From: an uncultured Lachnospiraceae bacterium | Lineage (GTDB): Bacteria; Bacillota; Clostridia; Lachnospirales; Lachnospiraceae | Direction: 5' to 3' | DNA length: 64,000 nt | Assembly (NCBI GenBank): GCA_934339365.1 | Contig: CAKRHW010000003.1 | Location: forward strand, 1 to 64,000 | Shown: one piece after another, positions 1 to 8,808 of the stretch | Position numbering within the stretch: position 1 is the first letter of the stretch | Layout of the letters: every line of letters begins with the position of its first letter | Notes under the pieces: generated by a model | The model's input: the letters and a program-made list of their open reading frames with translations, nothing else | What the model was told of the DNA's origin: nothing | The model's database searches: none | Position numbers and translations under genes: made by a program

Positions 1-99
1 TACAAGGTTTATAGTTTATAGTCAACTCTATTATACCATATCCGGTGAGGGGTTATTTTAATTTAGCAACAAAAAAAATGTCGTATTTATGAGGATTAT

Positions 100-116
100 G
101 GCGTTTCGCAAACGCC
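100..116 (+). promoter_or_regulatory. short hairpin in the aspS leader
   Basis: GGCGTTT at 100-106 and AAACGCC at 110-116 form a perfect 7-bp stem with a CGC loop. It is followed by AGGAGG (133-138) and the aspS ATG at 143. No T-run follows, so it is not an intrinsic terminator. It may be an mRNA-stabilising or processing hairpin. I see no gene and no convincing promoter in the rest of 1-142. Confidence 0.35.
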
Positions 117-142
117 TATGAAATTTATATTTAGGAGGAACT

Positions 143-1894
143 ATGAATACAGAAAATATGTATCGAAACAGAACATTAAATCAGTTGACAGAAGGAGATG
201 TAGGAAGCACAGTACGTGTTGCAGGATGGGTTGAAAATATCCGGGATCATGGTGGAGTTTCATTTATCGATTTACGTGATATGTATGGTGTTTTGCAGGT
301 AGTTATGCGAGATACCAGTTTATTAGAGGGAATTACGAAAGAAGAATGTATTTCCATTGAAGGACCAATTGAACATCGTGATGAAGAGACTTATAACCCA
401 AAGATTCCAACAGGAACAATTGAGTTAGAAGCAAAGAAGGTAGATGTATTAGGTAAAGTATATAAGCAACTTCCTTTTGAGATTATGACATCAAAAGAGA
501 TTCGTGAAGACGTAAGACTAAAATATCGTTATCTTGATTTAAGAAATCAGAAAGTAAAAGATAATATCATTTTCCGTTCGAATGTCATTAATTTCTTAAG
601 ACAAAAAATGACAGAGATGGGATTTTTAGAGATTCAGACTCCGATTCTTTGTGCTTCTTCTCCAGAGGGTGCAAGAGATTATATTGTTCCATCTAGAAAG
701 TTTAAGGGCAAATTTTATGCATTACCTCAGGCTCCACAGCAGTATAAGCAGTTGTTGATGGTATCTGGATTTGACAAGTATTTCCAGATTGCTCCATGTT
801 TTAGAGATGAAGATGCAAGAGCAGATCGTTCTCCGGGAGAATTCTATCAGTTAGATTTTGAAATGAGTTTTGCAACACAGGAAGATGTTTTCCGTGTAGG
901 AGAAGAGGTATTAACAGAGACATTTAAAAAATTTGCTCCAGAAGGTTATACAGTAACAGAAGGACCATATCCGGTAATTAGTTACAAGCAGGCAATGTTA
1001 GAATTTGGATGTGATAAGCCGGATCTTAGAAATCCATTACGTATCATTGATGTGACAGATTTCTTCCAGAGATGTACATTTAAGCCATTCCATGGAAAAA
1101 CCGTACGTGCAATTAAGGTGCATGCAGATATGTCAAAGGGATTCCATGAGAAATTGTTGAAATTTGCACAGTCAATTGGAATGGGCGGATTAGGATATTT
1201 AGAAGTAAAAGAAGATTTAACTTATAAGGGACCAATTGATAAGTTTATTCCGGATGATATGAAGAAAGAAATGGCTGAACTTGGATCTTTAGAAGCAGGA
1301 GATACCATTTTCTTTATTGCAGATAATGAAGAACATGCTGCACTTTATGCAGGACAGATTCGTAATGAATTAGGAAAGCGTTTAGATATTTGTGAGAAAA
1401 ATAGTTATCGTTTCTGTTTTGTAAATGACTTCCCAATGTATGAATATGATAAGGAAGCAAAACGGATGACATTTACACATAATCCTTTCTCAATGCCACA
1501 GGGCGGATTAGAAGCATTACAGACAAAGAATCCGGCAGATATCTTAGCATATCAGTATGATATTGTTTGTAATGGTATTGAGTTATCATCAGGAGCCGTT
1601 CGTAACCATGATTTAGATATTATGGTAAAAGCTTTTGAGATTGCAGGATATTCAGAAGAAGATCTGAAGGAAAAATTTGGAGCATTATATAATGCATTCC
1701 AGTTTGGAGCACCACCACATGCAGGTATGGCTCCGGGAGTAGACCGAATGATCATGTTATTGACGAATGAAGAAAATATTCGTGAAATTATTCCATTCCC
1801 TATGAATGGTAATGCACAGGATTTAATGTGCGGCGCACCTGGCGAGGTAACAGAACAACAGCTTCGTGAGACACATATTAAAGTAAGACAGTAA
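143..1894 (+). CDS. aspS: aspartate--tRNA ligase
   Basis: Charges tRNA-Asp with aspartate in the cytoplasm. The 583-residue length fits bacterial class IIb AspRS, which carries a GAD insertion. An N-terminal OB-fold (about residues 15-110) is followed by the class II core. Motif 2 is seen as FRDEDARADRSPGEFYQLDF near residue 215, and motif 3 as GVDRMIMLL near residue 535. The start is fixed by AGGAGG five bases upstream of the ATG. Whether the enzyme is discriminating or also makes Asp-tRNA-Asn cannot be read from the sequence alone. It is the first gene in the window; the genes that follow run the same way to the hairpin after cca. Confidence 0.97.
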   Translation: MNTENMYRNRTLNQLTEGDVGSTVRVAGWVENIRDHGGVSFIDLRDMYGVLQVVMRDTSLLEGITKEECISIEGPIEHRDEETYNPKIPTGTIELEAKKVDVLGKVYKQLPFEIMTSKEIREDVRLKYRYLDLRNQKVKDNIIFRSNVINFLRQKMTEMGFLEIQTPILCASSPEGARDYIVPSRKFKGKFYALPQAPQQYKQLLMVSGFDKYFQIAPCFRDEDARADRSPGEFYQLDFEMSFATQEDVFRVGEEVLTETFKKFAPEGYTVTEGPYPVISYKQAMLEFGCDKPDLRNPLRIIDVTDFFQRCTFKPFHGKTVRAIKVHADMSKGFHEKLLKFAQSIGMGGLGYLEVKEDLTYKGPIDKFIPDDMKKEMAELGSLEAGDTIFFIADNEEHAALYAGQIRNELGKRLDICEKNSYRFCFVNDFPMYEYDKEAKRMTFTHNPFSMPQGGLEALQTKNPADILAYQYDIVCNGIELSSGAVRNHDLDIMVKAFEIAGYSEEDLKEKFGALYNAFQFGAPPHAGMAPGVDRMIMLLTNEENIREIIPFPMNGNAQDLMCGAPGEVTEQQLRETHIKVRQ

Positions 1895-1958
1895 ATTTTT
1901 AATAATTTTTGTTGAAGATGAGATCAGTGGGAGCAGGAAGAAAGAGTCGAGGTGTCAA

Positions 1959-2978
1959 ATGATAAGAGTAGAGAAAAAAAGACTACGTATTACGGTTCCG
2001 AGAATTTTAGGATTAGTTTTAGTGGTTGTAGGTCTTGTCATGTTTTATACAGATGCAAGATTAATGTCAAAGTATCAGTCGGCGAAAGATTTAGAGTATC
2101 TGAAGTTAGATGATATAAAAGAAGGAATGGTGGTAAGCGGAAGTTTTAACCGGGTCAGGGGAACTTATGAGAATAATAATAAAAATACGTTTAGTGGTGT
2201 CAATCATTCAGATATGATTGGGTGGGATGCACAATATGATGGATATATTATTCCCCTGAATTCAAAGAATAAGAAATTTATCAATTATCTGGTATCAGAA
2301 AAGAATGCAGATCGTAAAACCATTATGCAGATGACAGATGAGCCATCTTACGAAAAAGTTTCTTTTGTTGGAATTGTAGAAAAGATGCCATGGAATATGG
2401 ACTTAGAAAAGGCAAAAGATGCTTTAAAAGTGAAATCAATTGATAAAGTCAGTCAGAAAATGAATACACAGCTGGCAATTAAACCATTAGAAGACAATAC
2501 GTTGATTTTTCATATGATAAGAGATGTAATCGTTGCATTCTGTGGCGGACTGGTATTAATTATCTTTGGAGATTTATCGAATATTTTTAATGTACGTTTA
2601 GAGACCATTGAGAATCATGCGACGAAGATATATGATTATAGTAGATTGCAGGGAAGTATTACTTCCCTGTCTACGACATATTCTGAGATACAGCTTACAC
2701 TTCGAATGCTGAAAAAAAAGTATTATGGGCTGTTTATTAAAGGATTAGCTTTTGTTATTTTAGCAGTTATTTTCCAATTATTGTATCGGTCAGAAAGTCA
2801 GATTATTTTCTTGATTTTTACAATTGCTTTTGCATTAGCAGCAGTCAAAGAATTTTTATCATGGATTATCAATTCCATTCCTGCACCAAAGGTACTTTTT
2901 GTTTCCTATCCATTAGGTTATCAGATGCGTAATTGCAAAAAGAATATGGAGCAGATTCAGGATAAGATTGAGAAGTAG
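1959..2978 (+). CDS. membrane protein of unknown function
   Basis: A 339-residue protein I cannot assign. It has one N-terminal membrane segment (about residues 14-31), a large soluble, probably extracytoplasmic part (about 35-185), a second membrane segment (about 187-208), a stretch of about 50 polar residues, and two further hydrophobic segments (about 258-277 and 282-303). No catalytic motif stands out. It sits 64 bases after aspS and 29 bases before cca, so it is probably co-transcribed with both. The ATG is preceded by GAGG with suitable spacing. The topology resembles small envelope proteins restricted to Lachnospiraceae, but that is an impression rather than a match. Confidence 0.75.
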   Translation: MIRVEKKRLRITVPRILGLVLVVVGLVMFYTDARLMSKYQSAKDLEYLKLDDIKEGMVVSGSFNRVRGTYENNNKNTFSGVNHSDMIGWDAQYDGYIIPLNSKNKKFINYLVSEKNADRKTIMQMTDEPSYEKVSFVGIVEKMPWNMDLEKAKDALKVKSIDKVSQKMNTQLAIKPLEDNTLIFHMIRDVIVAFCGGLVLIIFGDLSNIFNVRLETIENHATKIYDYSRLQGSITSLSTTYSEIQLTLRMLKKKYYGLFIKGLAFVILAVIFQLLYRSESQIIFLIFTIAFALAAVKEFLSWIINSIPAPKVLFVSYPLGYQMRNCKKNMEQIQDKIEK

Positions 2979-3007
2979 TTTGGAACAAATTGTGACAGGA
3001 GGCATAG

Positions 3008-4357
3008 ATGTATAGCTTAACAGATTTACATTTTGATATACCGGAAAATGTTGCGTATATTTTAAAGACCCTGAATGATTTAGGATTTGAAGCATTTGCA
3101 GTTGGTGGCTGCATTCGGGATGTGATTCTTGGAAAAGAGCCACAAGACTGGGATATTACAACATCGGCAAAGCCAGAACAGGTAAAGAATATTTTTCATA
3201 AAACATTTGATACCGGAATAGAACATGGAACGATTACAGTTCTTTTAGATCACTGTGGATACGAAGTAACAACGTATCGGATTGATGGAGAATACAAAGA
3301 TGGAAGACATCCGGAAGAAGTGATTTTCACATCGAATCTGACAGAAGATTTAAAGAGAAGAGATTTTACAATCAATGCCATGGCATATAATCCAAAAGTT
3401 GGTGTGGTAGATGAATTTGGTGGGATTGATGATTTAAATCAGGGCGTGATTCGATGCGTAGGCAATGCAAAAGAGCGTTTTAAAGAAGATGCATTAAGGA
3501 TTTTAAGAGCCATTCGTTTTTCGGCGCAGCTTGATTTTGTAATCGAGGATAGTACTTTTCAGGGAATCAAAGCATTAAAGGAAAATCTGATGCATGTAAG
3601 CAGGGAACGAATTAATGTAGAGCTAACCAAGACAATTTGTTCTGCTCACCCGGAAAAGCTTCGTCTTTGTTATGAGACTGGTGTAAGTAAAATCATTATG
3701 CCATGGTTTGATAAAATGATGGAGATGGAACAACACAATCCTTATCATTCCTTTTCTGTAGGAGAACATTCGATTCGGGTCATGCAGAATATAGAAGCAA
3801 AACCATTTTTGCGATGGGCCGCTTTGTTACATGATGTTGCAAAGCCGAGCTGCCAGACGAGAGATAAAAATGGAATTGATCATTTTTACGGGCATCAGCA
3901 AAAAGGGAAGGAAGAGGCGAAAAAAATTCTTTCAGATCTTCGGTTTGATAATAAAACGATACGGAATGTTACCAGGCTGGTTGCCTGTCACGATATGTCA
4001 CCTGAATTGACAGAAAAAGGAATTCGTCAAAATATTTATCAGATAGGAGAAGATTTATATCCATATTTTCTCCAGTTGAAAAGAGCAGATGCAGCCGGAA
4101 AAAGTGAATTTGCAAAAAAAGAGGTTTTTCAGGATATTGATACGATGGAAAAATTGTATCAGCAGATTTTAGAAAAACATTGTTGCCTTAGCATGAAAAA
4201 TCTTGCGGTTACCGGAAACGATCTGATGGAAGCAGGATTTGCACAAGGACCTGCATTAGGAAAGATATTAAAAAAATTATTAGAAATGGTAGTCGATCAG
4301 CCAACACTGAATCAAAAAGAAGTACTTTTAGAGATTGCCACAGATATTCGGGTATAA
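3008..4357 (+). CDS. cca: CCA-adding tRNA nucleotidyltransferase with HD domain
   Basis: Adds or repairs the 3' CCA of tRNAs. That fits the two tRNA genes in this window, neither of which encodes CCA. The N-terminal class II polymerase-beta fold shows GGCIRDVILGKEPQDWDITT near residues 33-52, with the metal-binding DWD pair. RRDFTINAMAYN (near 117) and the flexible-loop ERFKEDALRILRAIRF (near 156) follow. The C-terminal half carries an HD phosphohydrolase domain (LLHDVAKP near 276). The 449-residue length is normal for the HD-bearing clostridial form. GGAGG precedes the start at normal spacing. Confidence 0.95.
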   Translation: MYSLTDLHFDIPENVAYILKTLNDLGFEAFAVGGCIRDVILGKEPQDWDITTSAKPEQVKNIFHKTFDTGIEHGTITVLLDHCGYEVTTYRIDGEYKDGRHPEEVIFTSNLTEDLKRRDFTINAMAYNPKVGVVDEFGGIDDLNQGVIRCVGNAKERFKEDALRILRAIRFSAQLDFVIEDSTFQGIKALKENLMHVSRERINVELTKTICSAHPEKLRLCYETGVSKIIMPWFDKMMEMEQHNPYHSFSVGEHSIRVMQNIEAKPFLRWAALLHDVAKPSCQTRDKNGIDHFYGHQQKGKEEAKKILSDLRFDNKTIRNVTRLVACHDMSPELTEKGIRQNIYQIGEDLYPYFLQLKRADAAGKSEFAKKEVFQDIDTMEKLYQQILEKHCCLSMKNLAVTGNDLMEAGFAQGPALGKILKKLLEMVVDQPTLNQKEVLLEIATDIRV

Positions 4358-4359
4358 AT

Positions 4360-4447
4360 AAAACCCCCTTTTCATAGAATAGACTTAGGTTATAAGCCAG
4401 GCGAAGCCGGATATAACTTAGGACTAGGACAGAAAAGGGGGTTTTTT
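4360..4447 (+). promoter_or_regulatory. long hairpin: terminator after cca that also buries the next gene's RBS
   Basis: AAAACCCCCTTTTC (4360-4373) is exactly complementary to GAAAAGGGGGTTTT (4432-4445), a perfect 14-bp outer stem. Inside it are GTTATA (4389-4394) with TATAAC (4412-4417) and an inner CC-A-GGC / GCC-GG hairpin with a GAA loop (4397-4410). Six T residues (4442-4447) follow the G-run, so the element reads as an intrinsic terminator for the aspS-cca transcript. The next coding sequence begins at 4448, directly after the T-run. Its only Shine-Dalgarno candidate, AGGGGG (4436-4441), is the 3' arm of the stem. Confidence 0.75.
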
Positions 4448-5419
4448 ATGTCTGACAAATATCTTGAGGTAATACAGCAATATGATTTTCAGATAAAGCA
4501 AACAAATCGTGCCAGAGGAGGAATGCTTTTAGATACGGATCAGGGATTGAAAATGATACGGGAGTATGATGGAACCGAAAAACGATTAGTTTTTCAGGAA
4601 GAGTTATTAGGGAAAATTCGGGATACCGAAATGATTTTTGTGGATCAGCTGAACCGGACAAAAGAAGATACTTTATTTTGTAAAGATTCAGACGGAAAAA
4701 AATACATTGTCCGGGATCATTATAGTGGCAGAGAATGTGATGTGAAAAATCAAAAAGACCTGTGTAATGCAGGATTGTTGTTAGGTCAGCTTCATAATTT
4801 GTTAGGACGGATAGAATTAAAAACAGAGTTTGATATGCCAACAGGAAATTTTTCTAGTTTGATTAAGGAATATGAAGGGTATATTTTAGAAATGAAACGG
4901 GCCAGAAATTACATAAGACAGAAAAGAAGAAAACAGATTTTTGAGTTAAAGGTAGTAGAAAATTATGAAATGTTTATGGAGGAAGCAATAGAAGCATTGC
5001 AGAAAATGAAACAGTGTCATTTGCGGGAAGAACGAAAATTAAGGCATGGGAATTATAATTATCACAATCTCTGTTTTACACCGTCAAAAACTGTTATTTA
5101 TCAGACTGGAATGGCACGATATGATTTACAGATGAAAGATTTATATGATTTTTTAAGAAAGGTAATGGAGAAAACGGACTGGAATCTTGAAAGCGGGAAC
5201 CGGATTATCAGTAATTATAATGTAGCAAAACCTATTACAGAAAATGAAATGAGACTGCTTACAGCAATGCTTAAATTTCCATATAAATATTGGAAATTAG
5301 TCAATCATTATTATAATAGTCACAAATCTTGGATTCCTGAAAAAAGTATAGAAAAACTAGAAAGGATCTGTAAACAAAACGAGAAAAAGAATTATTTTGT
5401 AGAGTGTGTAGGAAGATAA
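4448..5419 (+). CDS. CotS-like spore coat protein / kinase-fold protein
   Basis: A 323-residue protein resembling the CotS/YutH/YsxE family of spore coat proteins, which have an aminoglycoside-phosphotransferase-like fold. Visible features are an N-terminal lobe ending in a G-rich turn (RARGGMLLDTDQGLKMIREY, about 22-41) and a central NAGLLLGQLHNL segment (near 107). A HGNYNYHNLCF stretch (near 199) sits at the catalytic-loop position but lacks the usual HGD-N pattern, which suggests a pseudokinase. A role in the spore envelope is inferred from family and from the SipL-like neighbour downstream. The start is the ATG at 4448; no alternative in-frame start keeps the N-terminus. Translation would require opening the preceding hairpin. 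Confidence 0.75.
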   Translation: MSDKYLEVIQQYDFQIKQTNRARGGMLLDTDQGLKMIREYDGTEKRLVFQEELLGKIRDTEMIFVDQLNRTKEDTLFCKDSDGKKYIVRDHYSGRECDVKNQKDLCNAGLLLGQLHNLLGRIELKTEFDMPTGNFSSLIKEYEGYILEMKRARNYIRQKRRKQIFELKVVENYEMFMEEAIEALQKMKQCHLREERKLRHGNYNYHNLCFTPSKTVIYQTGMARYDLQMKDLYDFLRKVMEKTDWNLESGNRIISNYNVAKPITENEMRLLTAMLKFPYKYWKLVNHYYNSHKSWIPEKSIEKLERICKQNEKKNYFVECVGR

Positions 5420-5436
5420 AATGAGAATTTGAGCAC

Positions 5437-5462
5437 ATATTTTTAAAAGTTATGCATAAATA
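5437..5462 (+). promoter_or_regulatory. possible sigma-E promoter of the SipL-like gene
   Basis: ATATT (5437-5441), a 13-base spacer and CATAAATA (5455-5462) resemble the mother-cell sigma-E consensus (ATATT, 13-14 bases, CATACAnT). The match is imperfect in the -10 half. The position, about 40 bases before the start codon of a spore-envelope gene, supports it. Confidence 0.4.
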
Positions 5463-5501
5463 TAAAAAAGGCGGATACTTGTAAAAATGAAGGAGGATTT
5501 T

Positions 5502-7067
5502 ATGGAATTAATAAAGAAAAATGTGCATATGAATCATTTTATTTCCGATAAAAATATACAAATCACTGTGGATGATGATTTTCTTATTCCGGAAAATAAT
5601 GTAGATTTAGATTATATGATTGCATCTCAGGGCGAAGTAAAAGTAGAATCGGTAAAAGTGCAAAATGGAAAAGTTTTGATTCGTGGAAAAATGATCTTTC
5701 GCGGGATTTATGGGAATCATGAAACGGGAGGGAAAATGACCCCTGTCAGTGGCGAACTGCCATTTGATGAAAGTATCAATGTAGACGAAATGGAAGATGG
5801 AGATATCATTCATCTGCAAACGGATATCGAAGATTTAAATGTAGAATCTATTAATTCAAGAAAATATAATGTGCGTGCAATTTTAAATTTCAGTATACAG
5901 GCAGAACGGTTCGTAGATGCACAGATTTGTACGGATGTGCAATGGGAAAATAAAATAGAACGTCAAAAGGCATCTGTGGAAGTCGCAGGATTAAAGATGG
6001 ATAAAAAAGATATTTTTCGTGTCAAAGAGGAAATTGCAATTTTACAAAATAAACCGAATATCGGATCAGTTTTATGGAATCAGATGACGCTTAGTGGTTT
6101 AGAGATGAGACCAAAAGAAAATCAGATTGCAATAGCAGGGATGATTCATCTGTTTTTGATGTATCAGCCACAGGAAGAAACAGCACCCATTCAGTGGATG
6201 GAAAATCAGATTCCGGTAAAGGGGATGATAGATGCACAGGGGTGTACAGAGGATATGATTACAGATATTCATGCAGAACTTGCCCAGGCTGATGTAAGCG
6301 TGAAAGCAGATGAAGATGGAGAAGCAAGAATACTTGCATTAGATATTTCTGTGGAATTAAATATCCGGTTGTATCTAGAAGAGGAAATCCATATGTTAAA
6401 AGATGTTTACAGTACAAAGTCTCATTTAAAACCTGTCTGTAAGCCAGTTGAATTTTTACAGTTACAAATAAAAAACACTTCCAAATGTAAAGTTGAGGAT
6501 CGAATCCATATCGAGGAAGAAAAGGGAAAAATTTTGCAAATCTGTAATAGTTCCGGAACGATTAAGGTTGATGAAATGAGCATTGTAGAAGATGGAATTG
6601 AGGTTGAGGGAATTTTACAGATACGAATGGTATACATTACAGATTTAGATGAAATGCCTTTGCGAAGTGAAGTATGTCAAATTCCATTTACATATCTGAT
6701 TGAAACTCCGCCTATGGAAAAGAATTCACATTTTCATGTCCAAAATTGTTTAGAATCATTGCAGGCTGTTATGAATGGAGAAAATGAAGTAGAAGTAAAA
6801 TGTGTAATTACATTTGAAACCCTGGTTCTAAAAGAACGAAAAGAAGAAATGATACAGGAAATAACAGAAGAACCGTTAAAAAATGAAGAACTTGAAAAAA
6901 TTCCGGGGATTGTCGGATATTTAGTAAGAGACGGAGACAGTTTATGGAAGATTGCAAAAGAAAATTATACAACGGTAGATAAAATAAAAGAAATTAATGA
7001 GATTACGGGTGATGAGGCAAAGATTGGAGATAAAATTATTTTGTTAAAGCAGGCAAAAGAGATTTGA
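5502..7067 (+). CDS. sipL: SipL-like DUF3794 and LysM spore-envelope protein
   Basis: A 521-residue protein made of repeated beta-rich DUF3794 segments (about residues 20-130, 160-270 and 310-430). It ends in a LysM domain (YLVRDGDSLWKIAKENYT, about 467-484, then IGDKIILLK). This is the architecture and length of Clostridioides difficile SipL, which anchors SpoIVA and the coat around the forespore. The start at 5502 is preferred over the in-frame ATG at 5487 because AAGGAGG (5490-5496) lies six bases before 5502 and nothing suitable precedes 5487. It is followed by ispE, a GntR regulator and spoIIR, an order I recall as also clustered in C. difficile (from memory, not checked). Confidence 0.85.
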   Translation: MELIKKNVHMNHFISDKNIQITVDDDFLIPENNVDLDYMIASQGEVKVESVKVQNGKVLIRGKMIFRGIYGNHETGGKMTPVSGELPFDESINVDEMEDGDIIHLQTDIEDLNVESINSRKYNVRAILNFSIQAERFVDAQICTDVQWENKIERQKASVEVAGLKMDKKDIFRVKEEIAILQNKPNIGSVLWNQMTLSGLEMRPKENQIAIAGMIHLFLMYQPQEETAPIQWMENQIPVKGMIDAQGCTEDMITDIHAELAQADVSVKADEDGEARILALDISVELNIRLYLEEEIHMLKDVYSTKSHLKPVCKPVEFLQLQIKNTSKCKVEDRIHIEEEKGKILQICNSSGTIKVDEMSIVEDGIEVEGILQIRMVYITDLDEMPLRSEVCQIPFTYLIETPPMEKNSHFHVQNCLESLQAVMNGENEVEVKCVITFETLVLKERKEEMIQEITEEPLKNEELEKIPGIVGYLVRDGDSLWKIAKENYTTVDKIKEINEITGDEAKIGDKIILLKQAKEI

Positions 7068-7161
7068 GAAAAGCCTTGAAAATCAAGGTCATAGAAAGTA
7101 TAATGTACATTGTATACAATGATTGTACGGAAATAAATACAAAACAGCAAAGGAGAAAGGA

Positions 7162-8034
7162 ATGTCAGTAAAATACGAAGCATATGGTAAGGTAAATATT
7201 GGATTAGATGTTTTAGGAAGACGGGCAAATGGATATCACGATGTGCGGATGATTATGCAGACAGTAGATCTTCATGATACATTGGAATTTGTTCGGGAAA
7301 ATGATGGAAAAGGAAGAATTATTTTAGAATCAGAATCAGAAGAGATGCCTTTGAATGAAGAGAATCTTATTTATCGTGCGGTAAAATTATTACAACAGGA
7401 TTTTGGATTTCAGGACAGTGTGAGAATTCGGATTGAGAAGAGACTGCCGATTGCTGCCGGAATGGCAGGGGGAAGCAGTGACTGTGCAGCCGCATTGAAA
7501 GGCATTAATGAGTTGTTTTTACTCGGTCTTACACAGGAACAGTTACAGGCATATGGAGTAAAACTTGGTGCAGATGTTCCGTATTGCATTTTGGGAGGAA
7601 CTTGCCTTGCAGAGGGAATTGGAGAAAAATTAACAAGACTGAAAGAGATTCCTGATGCGCTGCTTTTAATTGCCAAACCACCAATTGCGGTTTCAACAAA
7701 GGAAGTTTATGAAAGAGTAGATGAAAGAGATATTATCAAACATCCAGATATTGATGGGATTATTCGGGCAATTGATGAGCAGAATCTGATTCAGATGACA
7801 AAGTATATGGGAAATGTACTTGCGGATGTTACAGAACAGATGCATCCGGTTATAAGAAACATACGGGAATGTATGGATGAGAATGGAGCAATTGTTTCGC
7901 TGATGAGTGGAAGTGGTCCAACTGTATTTGGGATATTTACAGAGGAAGCAACTATTTTAAGTGCAAAAAAAGCATTAGAACAGTGTAACCTGGCAAAAGA
8001 GATTTATGTAACAAGATTTCAGAAGCAGATATAG
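7162..8034 (+). CDS. ispE: 4-diphosphocytidyl-2-C-methyl-D-erythritol kinase
   Basis: GHMP-family kinase of the MEP isoprenoid pathway; phosphorylates CDP-methylerythritol with ATP. Visible marks are the N-terminal KVNIGLDVLGRRANGYHDV (residues 9-27), the ATP-binding loop GMAGGSSDCAAAL (near residue 97) and the C-terminal LMSGSGPTVFGIF (near 248). The start is placed at 7162 because GGAGAAAGG lies just upstream. The frame is open further 5' but without a ribosome binding site, and residues before 7162 do not belong to the family. The length of 290 residues is normal. A FadR-type regulator follows after 33 bases. Confidence 0.96.
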   Translation: MSVKYEAYGKVNIGLDVLGRRANGYHDVRMIMQTVDLHDTLEFVRENDGKGRIILESESEEMPLNEENLIYRAVKLLQQDFGFQDSVRIRIEKRLPIAAGMAGGSSDCAAALKGINELFLLGLTQEQLQAYGVKLGADVPYCILGGTCLAEGIGEKLTRLKEIPDALLLIAKPPIAVSTKEVYERVDERDIIKHPDIDGIIRAIDEQNLIQMTKYMGNVLADVTEQMHPVIRNIRECMDENGAIVSLMSGSGPTVFGIFTEEATILSAKKALEQCNLAKEIYVTRFQKQI

Positions 8035-8067
8035 GAATGCAGTGTGCATTTTGGAATGGAGATTAAG

Positions 8068-8742
8068 ATGAAAGATATAGAAATGAACATGAATGCATTT
8101 TTACCTTTGCGTGATGTTGTATTTAACACACTTCGAAATGCAATTTTAAAAGGTGAATTAGCACCTGGAGAACGACTGATGGAGATGCATTTAGCAGAAC
8201 AACTGGGAGTGAGCAGGACTCCGATTCGGGAAGCGATTCGTAAATTAGAGTTAGAAGGGTTAGTTGTCATGACACCTAGAAAGGGTGCGGTGGTAGCTTC
8301 GATAACAGAAGAAGATTTGCGAGATGTATTAGAAGTACGAAAGGTTTTAGAACAACTGGCGGTTGAATTGGCATGTGTGAATATTACAGAAGAAGAGATG
8401 GCAAAGCTGAAAGGTGCAATGGAAGAATTTAGAAAAGCCATTCATGTAAATGATGCGGTAGACATTGCCAGTAAAGATGAGAAATTTCACGATATTATTT
8501 ATCGTGCAACGAGAAATAACCGTTTAATCCAGATTTTAAATAATTTAAGAGAGCAGATGTACCGGTATCGGTTTGAGTATGTTAAGGATGAAAAAGTGAG
8601 AAATGATCTGATTGAAGAACATATCAAAATTATTAGTGCATTAGAAAATAAAGATATTGAAGACGGAAAGGCTGCAATTAAACAGCATATTATTCATCAG
8701 GAAAAAAGTATCTTAGAAAATCTGTCTCAAAAATCATTTTAG
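8068..8742 (+). CDS. FadR-type GntR transcriptional regulator (FCD domain)
   Basis: An N-terminal winged helix (about residues 10-75, LAEQLGVSRTPIREAIRKLE) is followed by an all-helical FCD ligand domain (about 82-215). The FCD metal-site pattern is visible as D-x3-E-x-R (DVLEVRKV near 87), KDEKFHDIIY and EEHIKII. Ligand unknown; FCD members usually sense small carboxylates. The start at 8068 is chosen because TGGAG (8057-8061) is six bases upstream; ATG at 8056 and GTG at 8044 lack good sites. It is probably co-transcribed with ispE, though there is no evident functional link. A strong hairpin follows. Confidence 0.9.
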   Translation: MKDIEMNMNAFLPLRDVVFNTLRNAILKGELAPGERLMEMHLAEQLGVSRTPIREAIRKLELEGLVVMTPRKGAVVASITEEDLRDVLEVRKVLEQLAVELACVNITEEEMAKLKGAMEEFRKAIHVNDAVDIASKDEKFHDIIYRATRNNRLIQILNNLREQMYRYRFEYVKDEKVRNDLIEEHIKIISALENKDIEDGKAAIKQHIIHQEKSILENLSQKSF

Positions 8743-8752
8743 GTAATTTTTA

Positions 8753-8792
8753 GGAGCTGTGATGCGAAGTATTTTGCATCCAGCTCCCTTTC
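8753..8792. terminator. hairpin terminator between gntR and spoIIR
   Basis: GGAGCTG (8753-8759) pairs with CAGCTCC (8781-8787). GATGC (8761-8765) pairs with GCATC (8776-8780) inside it. The T-tract on the plus strand is short (CCCTTTCTG), so termination may be partial. It separates the convergent gntR and spoIIR genes. Confidence 0.65.
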
Positions 8793-8808
8793 TGTTATCA
8801 GGATGTTT

